A stretch of 64,000 nucleotides of DNA, taken from Lachnospiraceae bacterium. GTDB taxonomy: Bacteria > Bacillota > Clostridia > Lachnospirales > Lachnospiraceae. Below the pieces are notes generated by a model. That model had not been told where the DNA came from, made no database searches, and saw only the letters and a list, made by a program, of their open reading frames with translations. Within the stretch, counting starts at the first letter, position 1, and every line of letters begins with the position of its first letter. The DNA lies in contig JAILDL010000155.1 in NCBI GenBank assembly GCA_024689465.1, positions 1 to 64,000 on the forward strand, read 5' to 3'. Shown in pieces: positions 15,510-24,993 of this stretch. Position numbers and translations under genes: made by a program.

Positions 15510-17798
15510 TCAGGCGTTAGCCTTTACTGCGTTGGGGTTTACATCTTCTGCGGTTGCCTGATATCCCTTGCGGAACAGGAGATAGAGAAGAGCAGCCAGA
15601 AGAAGGATGCCTGCAACGGAGCCAACACCGAAGGAAACTTCTCCGACAAACAGACCGCCCAGGTTGTAAACAATGAGAGCCAGAACGTAAGCCCATCCGG
15701 TCATGTAGCCGATGGCAGCCCAGGTCCACCTGGCATTGTTCATCTCACGCTTGATGGCACCGATGGCTGCAAAGCAGGGAGCACACAGCAGGTTGAAGAT
15801 CATGAAGGAGAAGGCGGCGATGGGAGTGTAATCTGCAGCGACACGATCCCAGATCTGGTCACCTTCTTCACCCAGTTCTTCTTCACTGTCATCGTAGTTG
15901 TACAGGACACCGAAGGTTCCGACTACTTCTTCCTTTGCAACCAGACCGGTTACAGTAGCAACGGTGGGCTTCCAGTTGCCAAAGCCCAGGGGCCTAAATA
16001 CAAAGGAAACAGCATTTCCTACGTTCGCAAGAAGAGAAGCATCCATGGCATTTACATCTTCTACGGGAACGTCCATTTTCTCTGCCAGCTGCTCTACATA
16101 AGTGTCGGTTACGATGCTTTCGTCTTCAAATAAGTTGTCTACCAGTCCAAAGTGACCGTTTACAGATCCGAAAGAAGATAAGAACCAGATGATGATGGAA
16201 GAGATCACGATCACGGAGCCGGCTCTCTTAATGAAGGACCAGCCGCGTTCCCAGGTGGCACGCAGTACGCCCACGAAGGAAGGAATGTGGTAAGCAGGAA
16301 GCTCCATGACGAAGGGAGCGGGGATACCTGCAAATGCTTTGAATTTCTTTAAAATGATACCGGACAGAACGATGGAACCGATGCCGATAAAGTAAGCACT
16401 GGCTGCGATCCAGGGGGATCCGCCGAATACGGCGCCGGCGATCAGACCGATGATGGGCAGCTTTGCACCACAGGGCATGAAGGTAGTGGTCATAAGGGTC
16501 ATCTTACGGTCACGTTCGTTTTCGATGGTACGGCTGGCCATTACGCCGGGCACACCACAGCCGGTAGCAACCAGGCAGGGAATAAAGGACTTGCCGGAAA
16601 GACCGAACTGACGGAAGATACGGTCCATAACGAAGGCAACACGTGCCATATAACCGATATCCTCCAGGATCGCCAGCAGCAGGAACAAAACCAGCATCTG
16701 GGGAACGAAGCCGATGACGGCGCCGACACCTGCTACGATACCATCCTGAATGAGACCATAGAGAACGGTTCCTTCTTCCACATGAAGAAGACCGAGCAAT
16801 GCATCAAAGAAACCGGGAACCCACTCCCCAAAGATCACATCGTTGGTAAAGTCGGTTGCAGCGGTACCGATGGATACGCTCCAGCCACCCATGGCAATGG
16901 CATAGATGAAGAACATGATCACAGCAAAGATGGGAAGACCCAGGATACGGTTGGTGACGATGCGGTCGATCTTATCGGAAACCGACAGCTCACCCTTTGC
17001 ACGGCCTTTCTTAACGGCCTTTGCGGTGATACCGGTGATGTAGTTATACCGTTCGTTGGTGATGATGGATTCGGAGTCATCATCCAGAGCTTTTTCCGCA
17101 TCCTTGATGATGGCTTCGATCTGAGACTTCTGATCGGCGGAAAGATGTAAGGCTTCCAGAGCCTTTTCGTCCCGCTCAAATGCCTTGATGGCATTAAAGT
17201 GAAGGAATCGCTGGTCGGAGGATCCTGCCAGAACGGATTCGATCTTTGCAACGGCATCCTTTGCTTCTCCGGTCAGTACATCCTTTGCTTCGGTGCTCTT
17301 ACCGCTCTTTGCGGCAGCAACAGCCTTCTTTACAAGGCCTTCGGTACCTTCGCCCTTTAAGGCGGAGAGCTCTACGACTTCACAGCCTAAAGCATCGGAA
17401 AGAGCCTTTACATCCACATGATCTCCGTTTTTACGGACCAGATCCATCATGTTCAGTGCAATGATCATGGGGATATGCAGCTCTAAGAGCTGTGTGGTCA
17501 GATACAGGTTACGTTCAATATTGGTACCATCTACGATATTGATGATGGCATCGGGTTTCTCGGTGACCAGATAGGTACGGGAAACCACTTCTTCCAAAGT
17601 ATATGGGGAGAGGGAATAGATACCGGGCAGATCCTGGATGATCACATCCTTGTACTCCGCACCTTTCAGCTTTCCCTCTTTCTTTTCTACGGTTACACCG
17701 GGCCAGTTACCAACATACTGTCTGCTTCCGGTCAGATCATTAAATAAAGTGGTCTTACCACTGTTGGGATTACCTGCTAAAGCAATTTTGATTTCCAT
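15510..17798 (-). CDS. feoB: Ferrous iron transport protein B
   Basis: Fe2+ permease with an N-terminal G domain and polytopic membrane domain. The G1 motif GNPNSGKTTLFN is at residues 9-20, G3 is DLPGIYSLSPY, and G4 is NMMD. A helical NFeoB domain follows, then Gate motifs (PCLVATGCGVPGVMASRTIENERDRK with conserved Cys) and about ten membrane helices. 762 residues. It lies 45 bp downstream of a feoA and upstream of the Cys-rich peptide. Confidence 0.97.
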   Translation of the reverse strand: MEIKIALAGNPNSGKTTLFNDLTGSRQYVGNWPGVTVEKKEGKLKGAEYKDVIIQDLPGIYSLSPYTLEEVVSRTYLVTEKPDAIINIVDGTNIERNLYLTTQLLELHIPMIIALNMMDLVRKNGDHVDVKALSDALGCEVVELSALKGEGTEGLVKKAVAAAKSGKSTEAKDVLTGEAKDAVAKIESVLAGSSDQRFLHFNAIKAFERDEKALEALHLSADQKSQIEAIIKDAEKALDDDSESIITNERYNYITGITAKAVKKGRAKGELSVSDKIDRIVTNRILGLPIFAVIMFFIYAIAMGGWSVSIGTAATDFTNDVIFGEWVPGFFDALLGLLHVEEGTVLYGLIQDGIVAGVGAVIGFVPQMLVLFLLLAILEDIGYMARVAFVMDRIFRQFGLSGKSFIPCLVATGCGVPGVMASRTIENERDRKMTLMTTTFMPCGAKLPIIGLIAGAVFGGSPWIAASAYFIGIGSIVLSGIILKKFKAFAGIPAPFVMELPAYHIPSFVGVLRATWERGWSFIKRAGSVIVISSIIIWFLSSFGSVNGHFGLVDNLFEDESIVTDTYVEQLAEKMDVPVEDVNAMDASLLANVGNAVSFVFRPLGFGNWKPTVATVTGLVAKEEVVGTFGVLYNYDDSEEELGEEGDQIWDRVAADYTPIAAFSFMIFNLLCAPCFAAIGAIKREMNNARWTWAAIGYMTGWAYVLALIVYNLGGLFVGEVSFGVGSVAGILLLAALLYLLFRKGYQATAEDVNPNAVKANA

Positions 17799-17843
17799 TT
17801 ACGCCTCCAACAAAAAAACTGTGTTTACACAAATAAAGCGGGA

Positions 17844-18065
17844 TCATTCCACCTCGATATATTCCGCATCTGCTTTTCGAACGGTGAGTTCGTAGCCTCT
17901 TACGGTCAACTCGATGGGGTCACCCAGCGGAGCAACTTTGCGAACATATACTTCTGTTCCCTTGGTCAGTCCCATATCCATGATTCTTCGTCTGGTAGGG
18001 CCTTCTCCGTGTAGTTTCTTGATGGTTGCGCTTTGGCCGATCGCAACATCCTTCAGAGTATTCAT
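17844..18065 (-). CDS. feoA: FeoA-domain protein (second in operon)
   Basis: 73-residue SH3-like FeoA protein, a cytosolic accessory of FeoB. The conserved core is RRRIMDMGLTKGTEVYVRKVAPLGDPIELTVRGYELTVRK. ATG 18065 is chosen for GGGAGG upstream; the longer frame to 18116 overlaps the ribosome site. Confidence 0.92.
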   Translation of the reverse strand: MNTLKDVAIGQSATIKKLHGEGPTRRRIMDMGLTKGTEVYVRKVAPLGDPIELTVRGYELTVRKADAEYIEVE

Positions 18066-18093
18066 TGAAAAACCTCCCTTTCTCCAATGTGAT

Positions 18094-18306
18094 TTAGATA
18101 AAAATGCGGTTCGCAAGGGTTTTGTCCAATGCGATTCTGCTGTCTTTTACATTGACGATCAGATTCCCGCCATTCTTATTTACAACTGAAATCTCTTCGC
18201 CGACGACGAAGCCAAGCTCTGCAAGATGCTGCTTTACTTCATCGGCACCGGTGATCTTTTTGATACTTACCATGGTTCCTAAGTCTGACATTGTTAACGG
18301 CATCAT
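18094..18306 (-). CDS. FeoA-domain protein (first in operon)
   Basis: 70-residue FeoA paralogue: HLAELGFVVGEEISVVNKNGGNLIVNVKDSRIALDKTLANRI. It differs from the next FeoA in lacking the APLGDP loop, having NKNGGN instead. Two tandem FeoA genes before feoB are common in Firmicutes. The start is ATG at 18306 (ATGATG) after AAAGGGAGG. Confidence 0.9.
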   Translation of the reverse strand: MMPLTMSDLGTMVSIKKITGADEVKQHLAELGFVVGEEISVVNKNGGNLIVNVKDSRIALDKTLANRIFI

Positions 18307-18329
18307 AGGTACCTCCCTTTTTCTGGTAT

Positions 18330-18359
18330 GTTAGTTTTCTAAAACTAACCATTGGTTAG
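18330..18359. promoter_or_regulatory. Palindromic operator pair at the feo promoter
   Basis: GTTAGTTTTCTAAAACTAAC (18330-18349) is a perfect 9-2-9 inverted repeat. It overlaps a second one, CTAACCATTGGTTAG (18345-18359), and reaches the -10 box. The TTAG..CTAA spacing resembles DtxR/IdeR/MntR-type metal-repressor boxes, so iron-dependent repression of feo is likely; the repressor gene is not in the window. Confidence 0.7.
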
Positions 18360-18386
18360 TCTACTTTAACAAAACGGCTTTGTCAA
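18358..18386 (-). promoter_or_regulatory. feo operon promoter
   Basis: Minus strand TTGACA (18386-18381), 17 bp, TAGACT (18363-18358), with the operator overlapping and following the -10. Confidence 0.7.
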
Positions 18387-18398
18387 GAGGACATAAAA

Positions 18399-18429
18399 AA
18401 AGAGCCACTGAGCAAGCTCTGTGGCTTTG
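18399..18429 (-). terminator. bipA terminator
   Basis: Minus strand AAAGCCAC..GTGGCTCT hairpin with inner GAGC/GCTC and a T7 run (plus-strand A7 at 18394-18400). Confidence 0.85.
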
Positions 18430-18471
18430 TTTTTGTCAACTTACTTCATGTGCGGGTGTCACCTGCAATTA

Positions 18472-18541
18472 TTCGGATCACTGCATCAGTGCGGCGTCTG
18501 CAGCTTTTCGGATCACTGCATCAGTGCAGCGTCTGCAGCTT
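18472..18541. repeat. 35-bp tandem duplication of the bipA 3' end
   Basis: Two head-to-tail 35-bp copies (18472-18506 and 18507-18541) differ by a single base (GCGGCGTC against GCAGCGTC). The right copy holds the last codons and stop of bipA ([12 protein letters not shown]); the left copy repeats them as non-coding sequence beyond the stop. Confidence 0.85.
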
Positions 18542-20369
18542 TCTTTGCAAAGGATGCACGTTTGCGCAGGGTAGGATCCAGAATCTTCTTGCGGATCCGA
18601 AGGGTATTGGGGGTTACCTCCAACAGCTCGTCGGTATCGATGAAATCCATGCTCTGTTCCAGGCTCATGATCTTAGGCGGAACCAGACGCAGCGCTTCAT
18701 CGGAAGAAGAGGACCGGGTATTGGTCAGGTGCTTGGTCTTGCATACATTGACCTCCACATCCTCGGTCTTTCCGGTCTGGCCGATGACCATGCCGGCATA
18801 AACCTTATCGCCGGGCTTAATAAACAGGGTGCCTCGCTCCTGGGCATTGAACAGACCGTAGGTAATGGCTTCTCCTGCTTCGAAGGCGATGAGAGAGCCC
18901 TGCTTACGGTACTGGATCTCACCCTTATAAGGAGCATAGCCTGCGTATTCGCTGTTCATGATACCGTTACCCTTGGTATCGGTCATGAAATCCCCGCGGT
19001 AGCCAATGAGGCCTCGGGAGGGGATGGAAAACTCCAGACGGGTATAACCGCCGGCAGCCTGGCCCATGCTTTTCAGTTCTCCCTTTCGCTGGGAGAGCTT
19101 CTGGATCACCGTGCCGGAAAATTCATCGGGAACGTCTACGTAGATATCCTCCATAGGCTCTAAGAGCTTCCCGTTTTCATCCTTTTTATAAATAACCTCT
19201 GCCTTGCTGACAGCAAATTCATAGCCTTCACGGCGCATGTTCTCGATGAGAACGGACAGATGCAGTTCGCCTCGTCCGGATACCTTGAAGGAATCGGTCT
19301 TGTCTGTTTCTTCCACACGCAGGGAAACGTCGGTGTTTAACTCCCGCATGAGACGGTCACGGATGTGACGGCTGGTGACAAATTTTCCTTCCTGACCTGC
19401 CAGAGGAGAGTCGTTTACCATGAAATCCATGGAAATGGTGGGCTCAGAGATCTTCTGGAAGGGGATCGCCTCCGGATTTTCGGGAGAGCACAGGGTGTCA
19501 CCGATGTGAATGTCTGCGATACCGGAGATGGCCACAATGCTTCCTACGGTTGCAGAGGTGACTTCTACCTTATTTAAACCGTCAAACTCATAAAGCTTGC
19601 TGATCTTGACCTTGCGCATCTTATCGGGCTCATGATGGTTGACGATGGCAACCTCCTGGTTCACCTTGATGGTGCCGTTATCGATCTTGCCGATACCGAT
19701 GCGGCCTACATACTCGTTGTAATCAATGGTACTGATCAGCACCTGAGCACCTGCATCCGGATCACCTTCCGGAGCGGGGATGTGCTCTAAGATCGCATCA
19801 AAAAGAGGCGTCATATCCTTATTCTTAACGGTCAGGTTGGCGGTAGCGGTACCGTTCTTGGCGGATGCAAAGATGAAGGGGCAATCCAGCTGCTCGTCGG
19901 AAGCATCCAGATCCATAAACAGTTCCAGAACTTCATCCACCACATGTTCGGGACGGGCACCGGGTCTGTCTACCTTATTAATACATACAACAGCGGGCAG
20001 GTTTAATTCCAGGGCCTTGCGCAGAACGAACTTGGTCTGGGGCATGGGGCCTTCAAAGGCATCTACTACCAGGATGACGCCGTTTACCATCTTCAGAACA
20101 CGCTCTACCTCCCCACCGAAATCGGCATGGCCGGGGGTGTCGATGATGTTGATCTTTACGCCCTTGTAGGTAACAGCGGTATTCTTGGATAAAATGGTGA
20201 TACCACGTTCCTTCTCGATGGCGTTGGAGTCCATGACACGCTCCTGGACCTCCTGATTTTCACGGAACACGCCGGACTGTTTTAACAGCTCATCCACCAG
20301 GGTGGTCTTGCCGTGATCAACGTGGGCGATGATTGCTACGTTACGGATATCTTCTCTGCTTTTCTTCAT
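18513..20369 (-). CDS. bipA: Ribosome-binding GTPase BipA/TypA
   Basis: Translational GTPase of the EF-G family that helps 50S assembly and stress or cold growth. The G1 motif AHVDHGKTT is at about 14-22, the switch region RGITI follows, then [16 protein letters not shown] (G3) and NKVD (G4). Domains II, III, V and the BipA-specific C-terminal domain follow ([41 protein letters not shown]). 618 residues from ATG 20369, preceded by GAGGAT; a TTG at 20384 is rejected. Its final codons are tandemly duplicated downstream of the stop. Confidence 0.96.
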   Translation of the reverse strand: MKKSREDIRNVAIIAHVDHGKTTLVDELLKQSGVFRENQEVQERVMDSNAIEKERGITILSKNTAVTYKGVKINIIDTPGHADFGGEVERVLKMVNGVILVVDAFEGPMPQTKFVLRKALELNLPAVVCINKVDRPGARPEHVVDEVLELFMDLDASDEQLDCPFIFASAKNGTATANLTVKNKDMTPLFDAILEHIPAPEGDPDAGAQVLISTIDYNEYVGRIGIGKIDNGTIKVNQEVAIVNHHEPDKMRKVKISKLYEFDGLNKVEVTSATVGSIVAISGIADIHIGDTLCSPENPEAIPFQKISEPTISMDFMVNDSPLAGQEGKFVTSRHIRDRLMRELNTDVSLRVEETDKTDSFKVSGRGELHLSVLIENMRREGYEFAVSKAEVIYKKDENGKLLEPMEDIYVDVPDEFSGTVIQKLSQRKGELKSMGQAAGGYTRLEFSIPSRGLIGYRGDFMTDTKGNGIMNSEYAGYAPYKGEIQYRKQGSLIAFEAGEAITYGLFNAQERGTLFIKPGDKVYAGMVIGQTGKTEDVEVNVCKTKHLTNTRSSSSDEALRLVPPKIMSLEQSMDFIDTDELLEVTPNTLRIRKKILDPTLRKRASFAKKAADAALMQ

Positions 20370-20634
20370 AAAATCCTCGATCAAAATAAAATCACATGTC
20401 TAAATCAACAAAATTACCAATGCTAGAGTATAACACGGCTTTTTCATGCTGACAAGAAGCAACCTGTACGAAAAGGCACAAGGGTTGGTTGAAAAAGGAG
20501 AAACGATTTGTTATATTAAACAAGTTGCGGTTTTGTCCGGCGGGGGTGTTTGTATGATCATTTTCCCCGCCGCAGCACGCAATATAAGGGAGAACCCGCG
20601 AAAGAAGCGGAAAAAGAGAAAAGGAGTTTGGAAA

Positions 20635-21255
20635 ATGAAACGATTTCACAATGAAAAGATCCTGAAATTCGGGAAGAAGAAAAAGATCAGCGCGCTGTGC
20701 GCACTGGTTCTCACGATTTTATCCATCGTTTTGTTCAACGTGTCGGAAGGATTTGTACTGGTCCTGTTTCCGGCATTTATCTGGCTGATCGTAGCCGGGA
20801 TCCAGATGCTGACCTACGGTATGCTGGCCAAGCAGCTTTCGGATGAAGAAGTAGCTGCCATCGATGCGGAACTGGATGCAGCAGGTACGGTATACCTTCC
20901 CAAGACAAAGGTATATCTGACAGAGCACTTTATCGTCAGCATGGGGGCTTTCTTCTTTGCAAGCAGCTATACCGATATCCTCTGGATGTATCCTTATAAA
21001 TATACCCTGTGGTTTGTAATCCCTGTTTACAGCTCTCTGAAGGTATACTTTAAGAAAAACTGCGGTGTTTACGATGTGGCCCATGCTTTTGTGAACACGG
21101 CAAAGATCAAGGAAGAGAAGGAACAGATCTGGAACATGGTTGCTGCAAAGGGAGACAACGTGGTCTTAGGCTATGGCCGGGAAGGCATGGAAGCAGCCCA
21201 GGCTTACAGAAAATCCTTTAAGGAAGCAAAGAAAGCAGCAAAGCAGGGTAGATAA
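20635..21255 (+). CDS. Membrane protein of unknown function, paralogue of next gene
   Basis: 206 residues: two close membrane helices near the N-terminus (ISALCALVLTILSIVLFNVS and FVLVLFPAFIWLIVAGIQML), then a soluble C-terminal domain. That domain has the pattern VYLTEHFIVSM..YTDILWMY and a helical end EQIWNMVAAKGDNVVLGYGREGMEAAQAY. The next gene ends with the same pattern, so the two share a PH-like or YcxB-like domain by layout. Function unknown. ATG 20635 follows AAAGGAG. Confidence 0.75.
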   Translation: MKRFHNEKILKFGKKKKISALCALVLTILSIVLFNVSEGFVLVLFPAFIWLIVAGIQMLTYGMLAKQLSDEEVAAIDAELDAAGTVYLPKTKVYLTEHFIVSMGAFFFASSYTDILWMYPYKYTLWFVIPVYSSLKVYFKKNCGVYDVAHAFVNTAKIKEEKEQIWNMVAAKGDNVVLGYGREGMEAAQAYRKSFKEAKKAAKQGR

Positions 21256-21294
21256 TTTGCTTGTCACCGGCGTTCGGTGACAGAAAGAGGGACT

Positions 21295-22341
21295 ATGTTC
21301 AAGTTTAAAAACCGCTATATGGCGAGCTTTGCCAAAAAGCGTCTGATCCGCCTGATCCTGACGCTGGCTGTTCTGGTTGCCTGCGGGATCTACATGTATC
21401 TGGATCTGGCAGAGGATCAGAAGACAAACGATGCATCTTATCCGCTGTATGCAACGGAAGAGGATTATCTGCAAAATGAAGTGCTTAAGACGGGAGACCG
21501 GGTAAACACCGATATCGTGGCATTATCCGATCCCTTTTATACCAATGACCTGAAGGAAATCTACTGCTTTGTACAGGACTCCTATGGTAATCTGTTTGTC
21601 GTCCACATGGACGGGTATCAGTTTGACGACATCGCAGAAGGCGAGTGGGCGGAGGATTCCTACCGGCTCTATGGCGTAACGGAAATCCTGGACCCGGAGA
21701 TGATCCCCCAGGCCGTTAAGTTCTGGAATGCCCATTACGAAGAGGAGATCGGCGCAGTAGACGAAGAAAGCTTTGAAACGATCTTCGGAACCTACACGGT
21801 GAATATCATCCGGGATTCTGAGGATTCCCTTCTCTTTACCGGGATCTTCCTGGTGTTTGCCGTCGCACTGATCTGCTTTGTGGTTGCACTCATCCGCTTT
21901 GCGGAAGTTTTGAAGGCCGGCCGGGGCGTTACGAAGGAGATGGCGGAACGGATCGATGAGATCTTAAGCGTGGGGAATGTGGAATTTCTGGAGAAGGTGA
22001 AGGTGCTGCTTACCCCTACCCATGTGATCGGGTTTGGAGACGAACTGGTCTGCCTGCGTTATACCGACATCCTCTGGATCTATGTGGATGACGGCAAATT
22101 TGATAATGTGGGAAGAACCCGGGGCTTAAGGCTCTTCAATAATGAAGGAAAATACCAGCGTATCTGCGGTAAGAAGATCGCTGCAGGAAAATACCGGGAA
22201 GAAGCGGAGCGTGTCTGGAATGCCATTGTGGGACATAACACGCAGATCCGTGTGGACTATACCAAGGAGAACATTCAGTTCGCACAAAGCTATGTTCCCG
22301 GACAGACCGCGCAGACGACGGACTATATGAATTATCTGTAG
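21295..22341 (+). CDS. Membrane protein of unknown function, larger paralogue
   Basis: 348 residues: N-terminal helix (LIRLILTLAVLVACGIYMYL), an extracytoplasmic ~160-residue domain, a second helix (GIFLVFAVALICFVVALI), and a cytoplasmic domain LLTPTHVIGFG..YTDILWIYVDD..AERVWNAIV. The cytoplasmic domain parallels the preceding gene. It lies 39 bp after that gene, so they likely form a two-gene operon ended by the hairpin at 22377. I do not recognise a characterised family. Confidence 0.75.
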   Translation: MFKFKNRYMASFAKKRLIRLILTLAVLVACGIYMYLDLAEDQKTNDASYPLYATEEDYLQNEVLKTGDRVNTDIVALSDPFYTNDLKEIYCFVQDSYGNLFVVHMDGYQFDDIAEGEWAEDSYRLYGVTEILDPEMIPQAVKFWNAHYEEEIGAVDEESFETIFGTYTVNIIRDSEDSLLFTGIFLVFAVALICFVVALIRFAEVLKAGRGVTKEMAERIDEILSVGNVEFLEKVKVLLTPTHVIGFGDELVCLRYTDILWIYVDDGKFDNVGRTRGLRLFNNEGKYQRICGKKIAAGKYREEAERVWNAIVGHNTQIRVDYTKENIQFAQSYVPGQTAQTTDYMNYL

Positions 22342-22376
22342 ACTGTACCACCAGATCAAATAAAAAGAAGAGACGA

Positions 22377-22417
22377 AAAACGGGCTGACGCATGTTGCGC
22401 CGGCCCGTTTTGTTTTG
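22377..22417 (+). terminator. Intrinsic terminator
   Basis: AAAACGGGC (22377-22385) with GCCCGTTTT (22403-22411), then TGTTTTGG. Convergent with the chemoreceptor gene on the other strand; the A-run on the left lets it act in both directions. Confidence 0.75.
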
Positions 22418-22461
22418 GACAGTCTGTTTTTACAGGCTTGTAAGAGATGCCTGCAGCTTTC

Positions 22462-24504
22462 CTAGATGGTAAAGGTGCTGATGGATTCGTCCACTTCTTT
22501 GGCAATACCCGAGAGTCTTGCTGCGGAATCGGAGATATCGTGCATCAGATTTCCCACCAGAGTAGCGGATGCAGAGGTTTCCTCTGCGGATGCAGCGTTT
22601 TCTTCGGCAATGGAGGAAAGGTTCTGTACCGTATCCACCACGGCATTACGGGACTGATCCATAACCGTTGCCTTTTCGGAGATCCGTCCGATACCGGAGA
22701 TGGTATTATCGATACCGCTTTTGACTTCGCCGAAGATATCGATCACCTTTTCAACGTATTCACCCTGATTTACCATGATGGTCTTAACTTCTTCCATGGT
22801 CTCTACGGCCTTGTCGGAATCGGAGATCAGAGTGGAGGTGATGCTTTCGATGAGCTGAGCAGATTCATTGGACTGTTCTGCCAGCTTCTGGATCTGGGTT
22901 GCGACAACCGCAAAGCCTCGTCCTGCTTCTCCTGCACGGGCTGCTTCGATGGAAGCATTCAAGGACAGGAGGTTGGTCTCTTCCGCAATGGAGGAGATGA
23001 TATCGGTCGCTTCCTTGATGCGCTGAGCGGAAGCATTGGTCACATTGGTCTGTTCGTAGATCTCATCTACCGCAGCTCTTGCTTTGGAGCCGATATCGCT
23101 GAGGGAGTGGATCACCTGGAGAGCATCCTCACTGGAAGAGTGGATCTCGGCGGAAACAGCCTGCATTGCGGAAGCCTCCGCTACGGTTTCGGAGATCTGA
23201 TTGCCCATTTCCGTTACGTTGTTGGAAGCCTTTTCGGTTTCCTGGGCCTGACTGGTGGCTCCTTCTGCAATTTCCTGCACGGCGATGTCCACCTGCGATA
23301 CATTGTTCAGGGTCTGGGAAGCAATGTCCGTGAGACTTTCGCTGGTGGTATAGAGTTCCTTGCTCTTTTCCTGCAGATCCTTTACAACGTCCGTGACGGA
23401 ATCTGTCAGACGTCTGGTGGCACCCACGATCTTGCCGATCTCGTCCTTTCTGCCCTCATAAACAGCCAGACCGGAAGAACGGGTCATATCCATGGATGCA
23501 CCGATATCGGTAATGATGCCGGTCACCTTGGCCAGGTCCTTGGAGATGCTTGCCACCACACCTACGGTGATGAGAAGAACAACTACCAGGACTACCAGGC
23601 TCAGGAGCACGACGAAACTGGACAGCTTCTTAACAGAAGCAAAGGCTTCCTCCTCGGTATCCAGTACGGCAAAGAGCATGTTGTATTCCGGAATGGAGGT
23701 ATAAGCGGAAATGCATTTCAAACCCTGGGCACTGTTTACAAAGGAATAGGTGCCGCTGGTGGAAGAGGTTCCCTTCTGGATCAGCTCCAGGATCTCCGGA
23801 TCCGTTACTTCCTGTCCGATCTGTGCGGTATCGGTGGAATAAATTACGGTAGAAGAAGCGGTATCCAGCAGCAGGAACGAACTGTTTTCCAGCCCCTTAA
23901 ATTCCAGAGAATCCAGAATATTGATGAGGCCTTCGGCATTCACGCCGACGCCCACATAACCGATGCCTTCTCCGTAATCATTGAAAACAGGAGCGTAGCT
24001 TACAACCACCTGTGTGCCGGTTGTGGGGGAGAGTTTGATTCCTCTGAGAAAAGCCTGTCCGTTCTGGAACATCACATCGTATACCGGCTCCATGGCTTCT
24101 CTGGTAGAAGCGTAAGAACCGATGGCATCATGATTGGAATGGGCGATCACATAGGTATCCAGATCGCAGACAAACAGTCCTTCCAGATTGGTATGCATGG
24201 CAGCGTAGTGATCGACGTAATCCTGTAACTGACTGATCACGGCGCTGCTTTTCTGATTCGTGATCGCGGTTTTTACGATCGTGGTGTAGGTGGCACCTGT
24301 TACGTAGGTGTTCTGATTGGCAATGTACTGCTTCAGCAGCTCAGCCCGGGCATCACTGGCTTCCTGCATACGGTTCAGGGTGACTTCCTTCATGGAAGAG
24401 GAGGCGCTGCTCTGAACCACAAAGCACAGCACCAGCAGGCCGATGATCAGGGCACAGCCCACGACTGTGGAGATCTTGGTAGACATTTTCCAGTTCTTTA
24501 ACAT
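22462..24504 (-). CDS. Methyl-accepting chemotaxis protein
   Basis: 680-residue chemoreceptor. TM1 ([20 protein letters not shown]), Cache-type extracellular domain ([26 protein letters not shown]), TM2 ([21 protein letters not shown]), HAMP ([29 protein letters not shown]), and signalling tip [31 protein letters not shown] 24504 is preceded by AGGGAGAA; the 62-codon upstream extension is rejected because it has no ribosome site and runs into AT-rich promoter DNA. Confidence 0.93.
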   Translation of the reverse strand: MLKNWKMSTKISTVVGCALIIGLLVLCFVVQSSASSSMKEVTLNRMQEASDARAELLKQYIANQNTYVTGATYTTIVKTAITNQKSSAVISQLQDYVDHYAAMHTNLEGLFVCDLDTYVIAHSNHDAIGSYASTREAMEPVYDVMFQNGQAFLRGIKLSPTTGTQVVVSYAPVFNDYGEGIGYVGVGVNAEGLINILDSLEFKGLENSSFLLLDTASSTVIYSTDTAQIGQEVTDPEILELIQKGTSSTSGTYSFVNSAQGLKCISAYTSIPEYNMLFAVLDTEEEAFASVKKLSSFVVLLSLVVLVVVLLITVGVVASISKDLAKVTGIITDIGASMDMTRSSGLAVYEGRKDEIGKIVGATRRLTDSVTDVVKDLQEKSKELYTTSESLTDIASQTLNNVSQVDIAVQEIAEGATSQAQETEKASNNVTEMGNQISETVAEASAMQAVSAEIHSSSEDALQVIHSLSDIGSKARAAVDEIYEQTNVTNASAQRIKEATDIISSIAEETNLLSLNASIEAARAGEAGRGFAVVATQIQKLAEQSNESAQLIESITSTLISDSDKAVETMEEVKTIMVNQGEYVEKVIDIFGEVKSGIDNTISGIGRISEKATVMDQSRNAVVDTVQNLSSIAEENAASAEETSASATLVGNLMHDISDSAARLSGIAKEVDESISTFTI

Positions 24505-24993
24505 GTTGTTTTTCTCCCTTATGTAATATAGTTTTTGCATTCCTCCGGATCTCCCCTGCATAAACGAAAAAGGAAGAAAAGAACGATCCTGAGGGCAAAA
24601 AGAAATACCAATACAGTAGAATTTTAATATAATAACAGCTGATTGTAAATCCACAATTTTGCGGAAAACGTATACAAGAAGGAACAACATTGCATATCTT
24701 GCGAAAGTAGTCGGAAAACTTTATGCAATATTGTATAACGATAAACCACCCAAAAGTAATAAAAATATATTACAATCGGCATTTATAGTAAAAACATAAT
24801 AGGAAGATAGTCACAACAATACAAATATTTGCCTAAAAAATCGCACAATATATCCGAATTATCTTTGTTAAATGTACCAATTCCGCCAATTCAAATACTG
24901 GTAGTATAATTCAAGAATATTACTATATCTAGTGATACTGTCCGGGATAGAGGGGGCTGATCGGACATGTACAGGAAACGGAGGAGTATGAGT
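24505..24993. other. AT-rich divergent promoter region between two chemoreceptor genes
   Basis: No gene seen. It is markedly AT-rich at 24600-24930. A minus-strand promoter is at 24649-24621 and a TATAAT at 24905-24910 may serve the plus-strand gene, with a poor -35. No flagellar SigD promoter pattern was recognised. Confidence 0.6.
24621..24649 (-). promoter_or_regulatory. Promoter for minus-strand chemoreceptor
   Basis: Minus strand TTTACA (24649-24644), 17 bp, TAAAAT (24626-24621), each one base from consensus. Confidence 0.55.

Noticed and set aside
22447..24228. 593-codon open frame on the plus strand
   Set aside because: It is antisense to the chemoreceptor at 22462-24504, has no recognisable domain and a Cys/His-rich composition typical of a shadow frame.
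24505..24993. Flagellar sigma (SigD) promoters for the chemoreceptors
   Set aside because: No TAAA-N15-GCCGATAT-like match; SigA-type boxes fit better.
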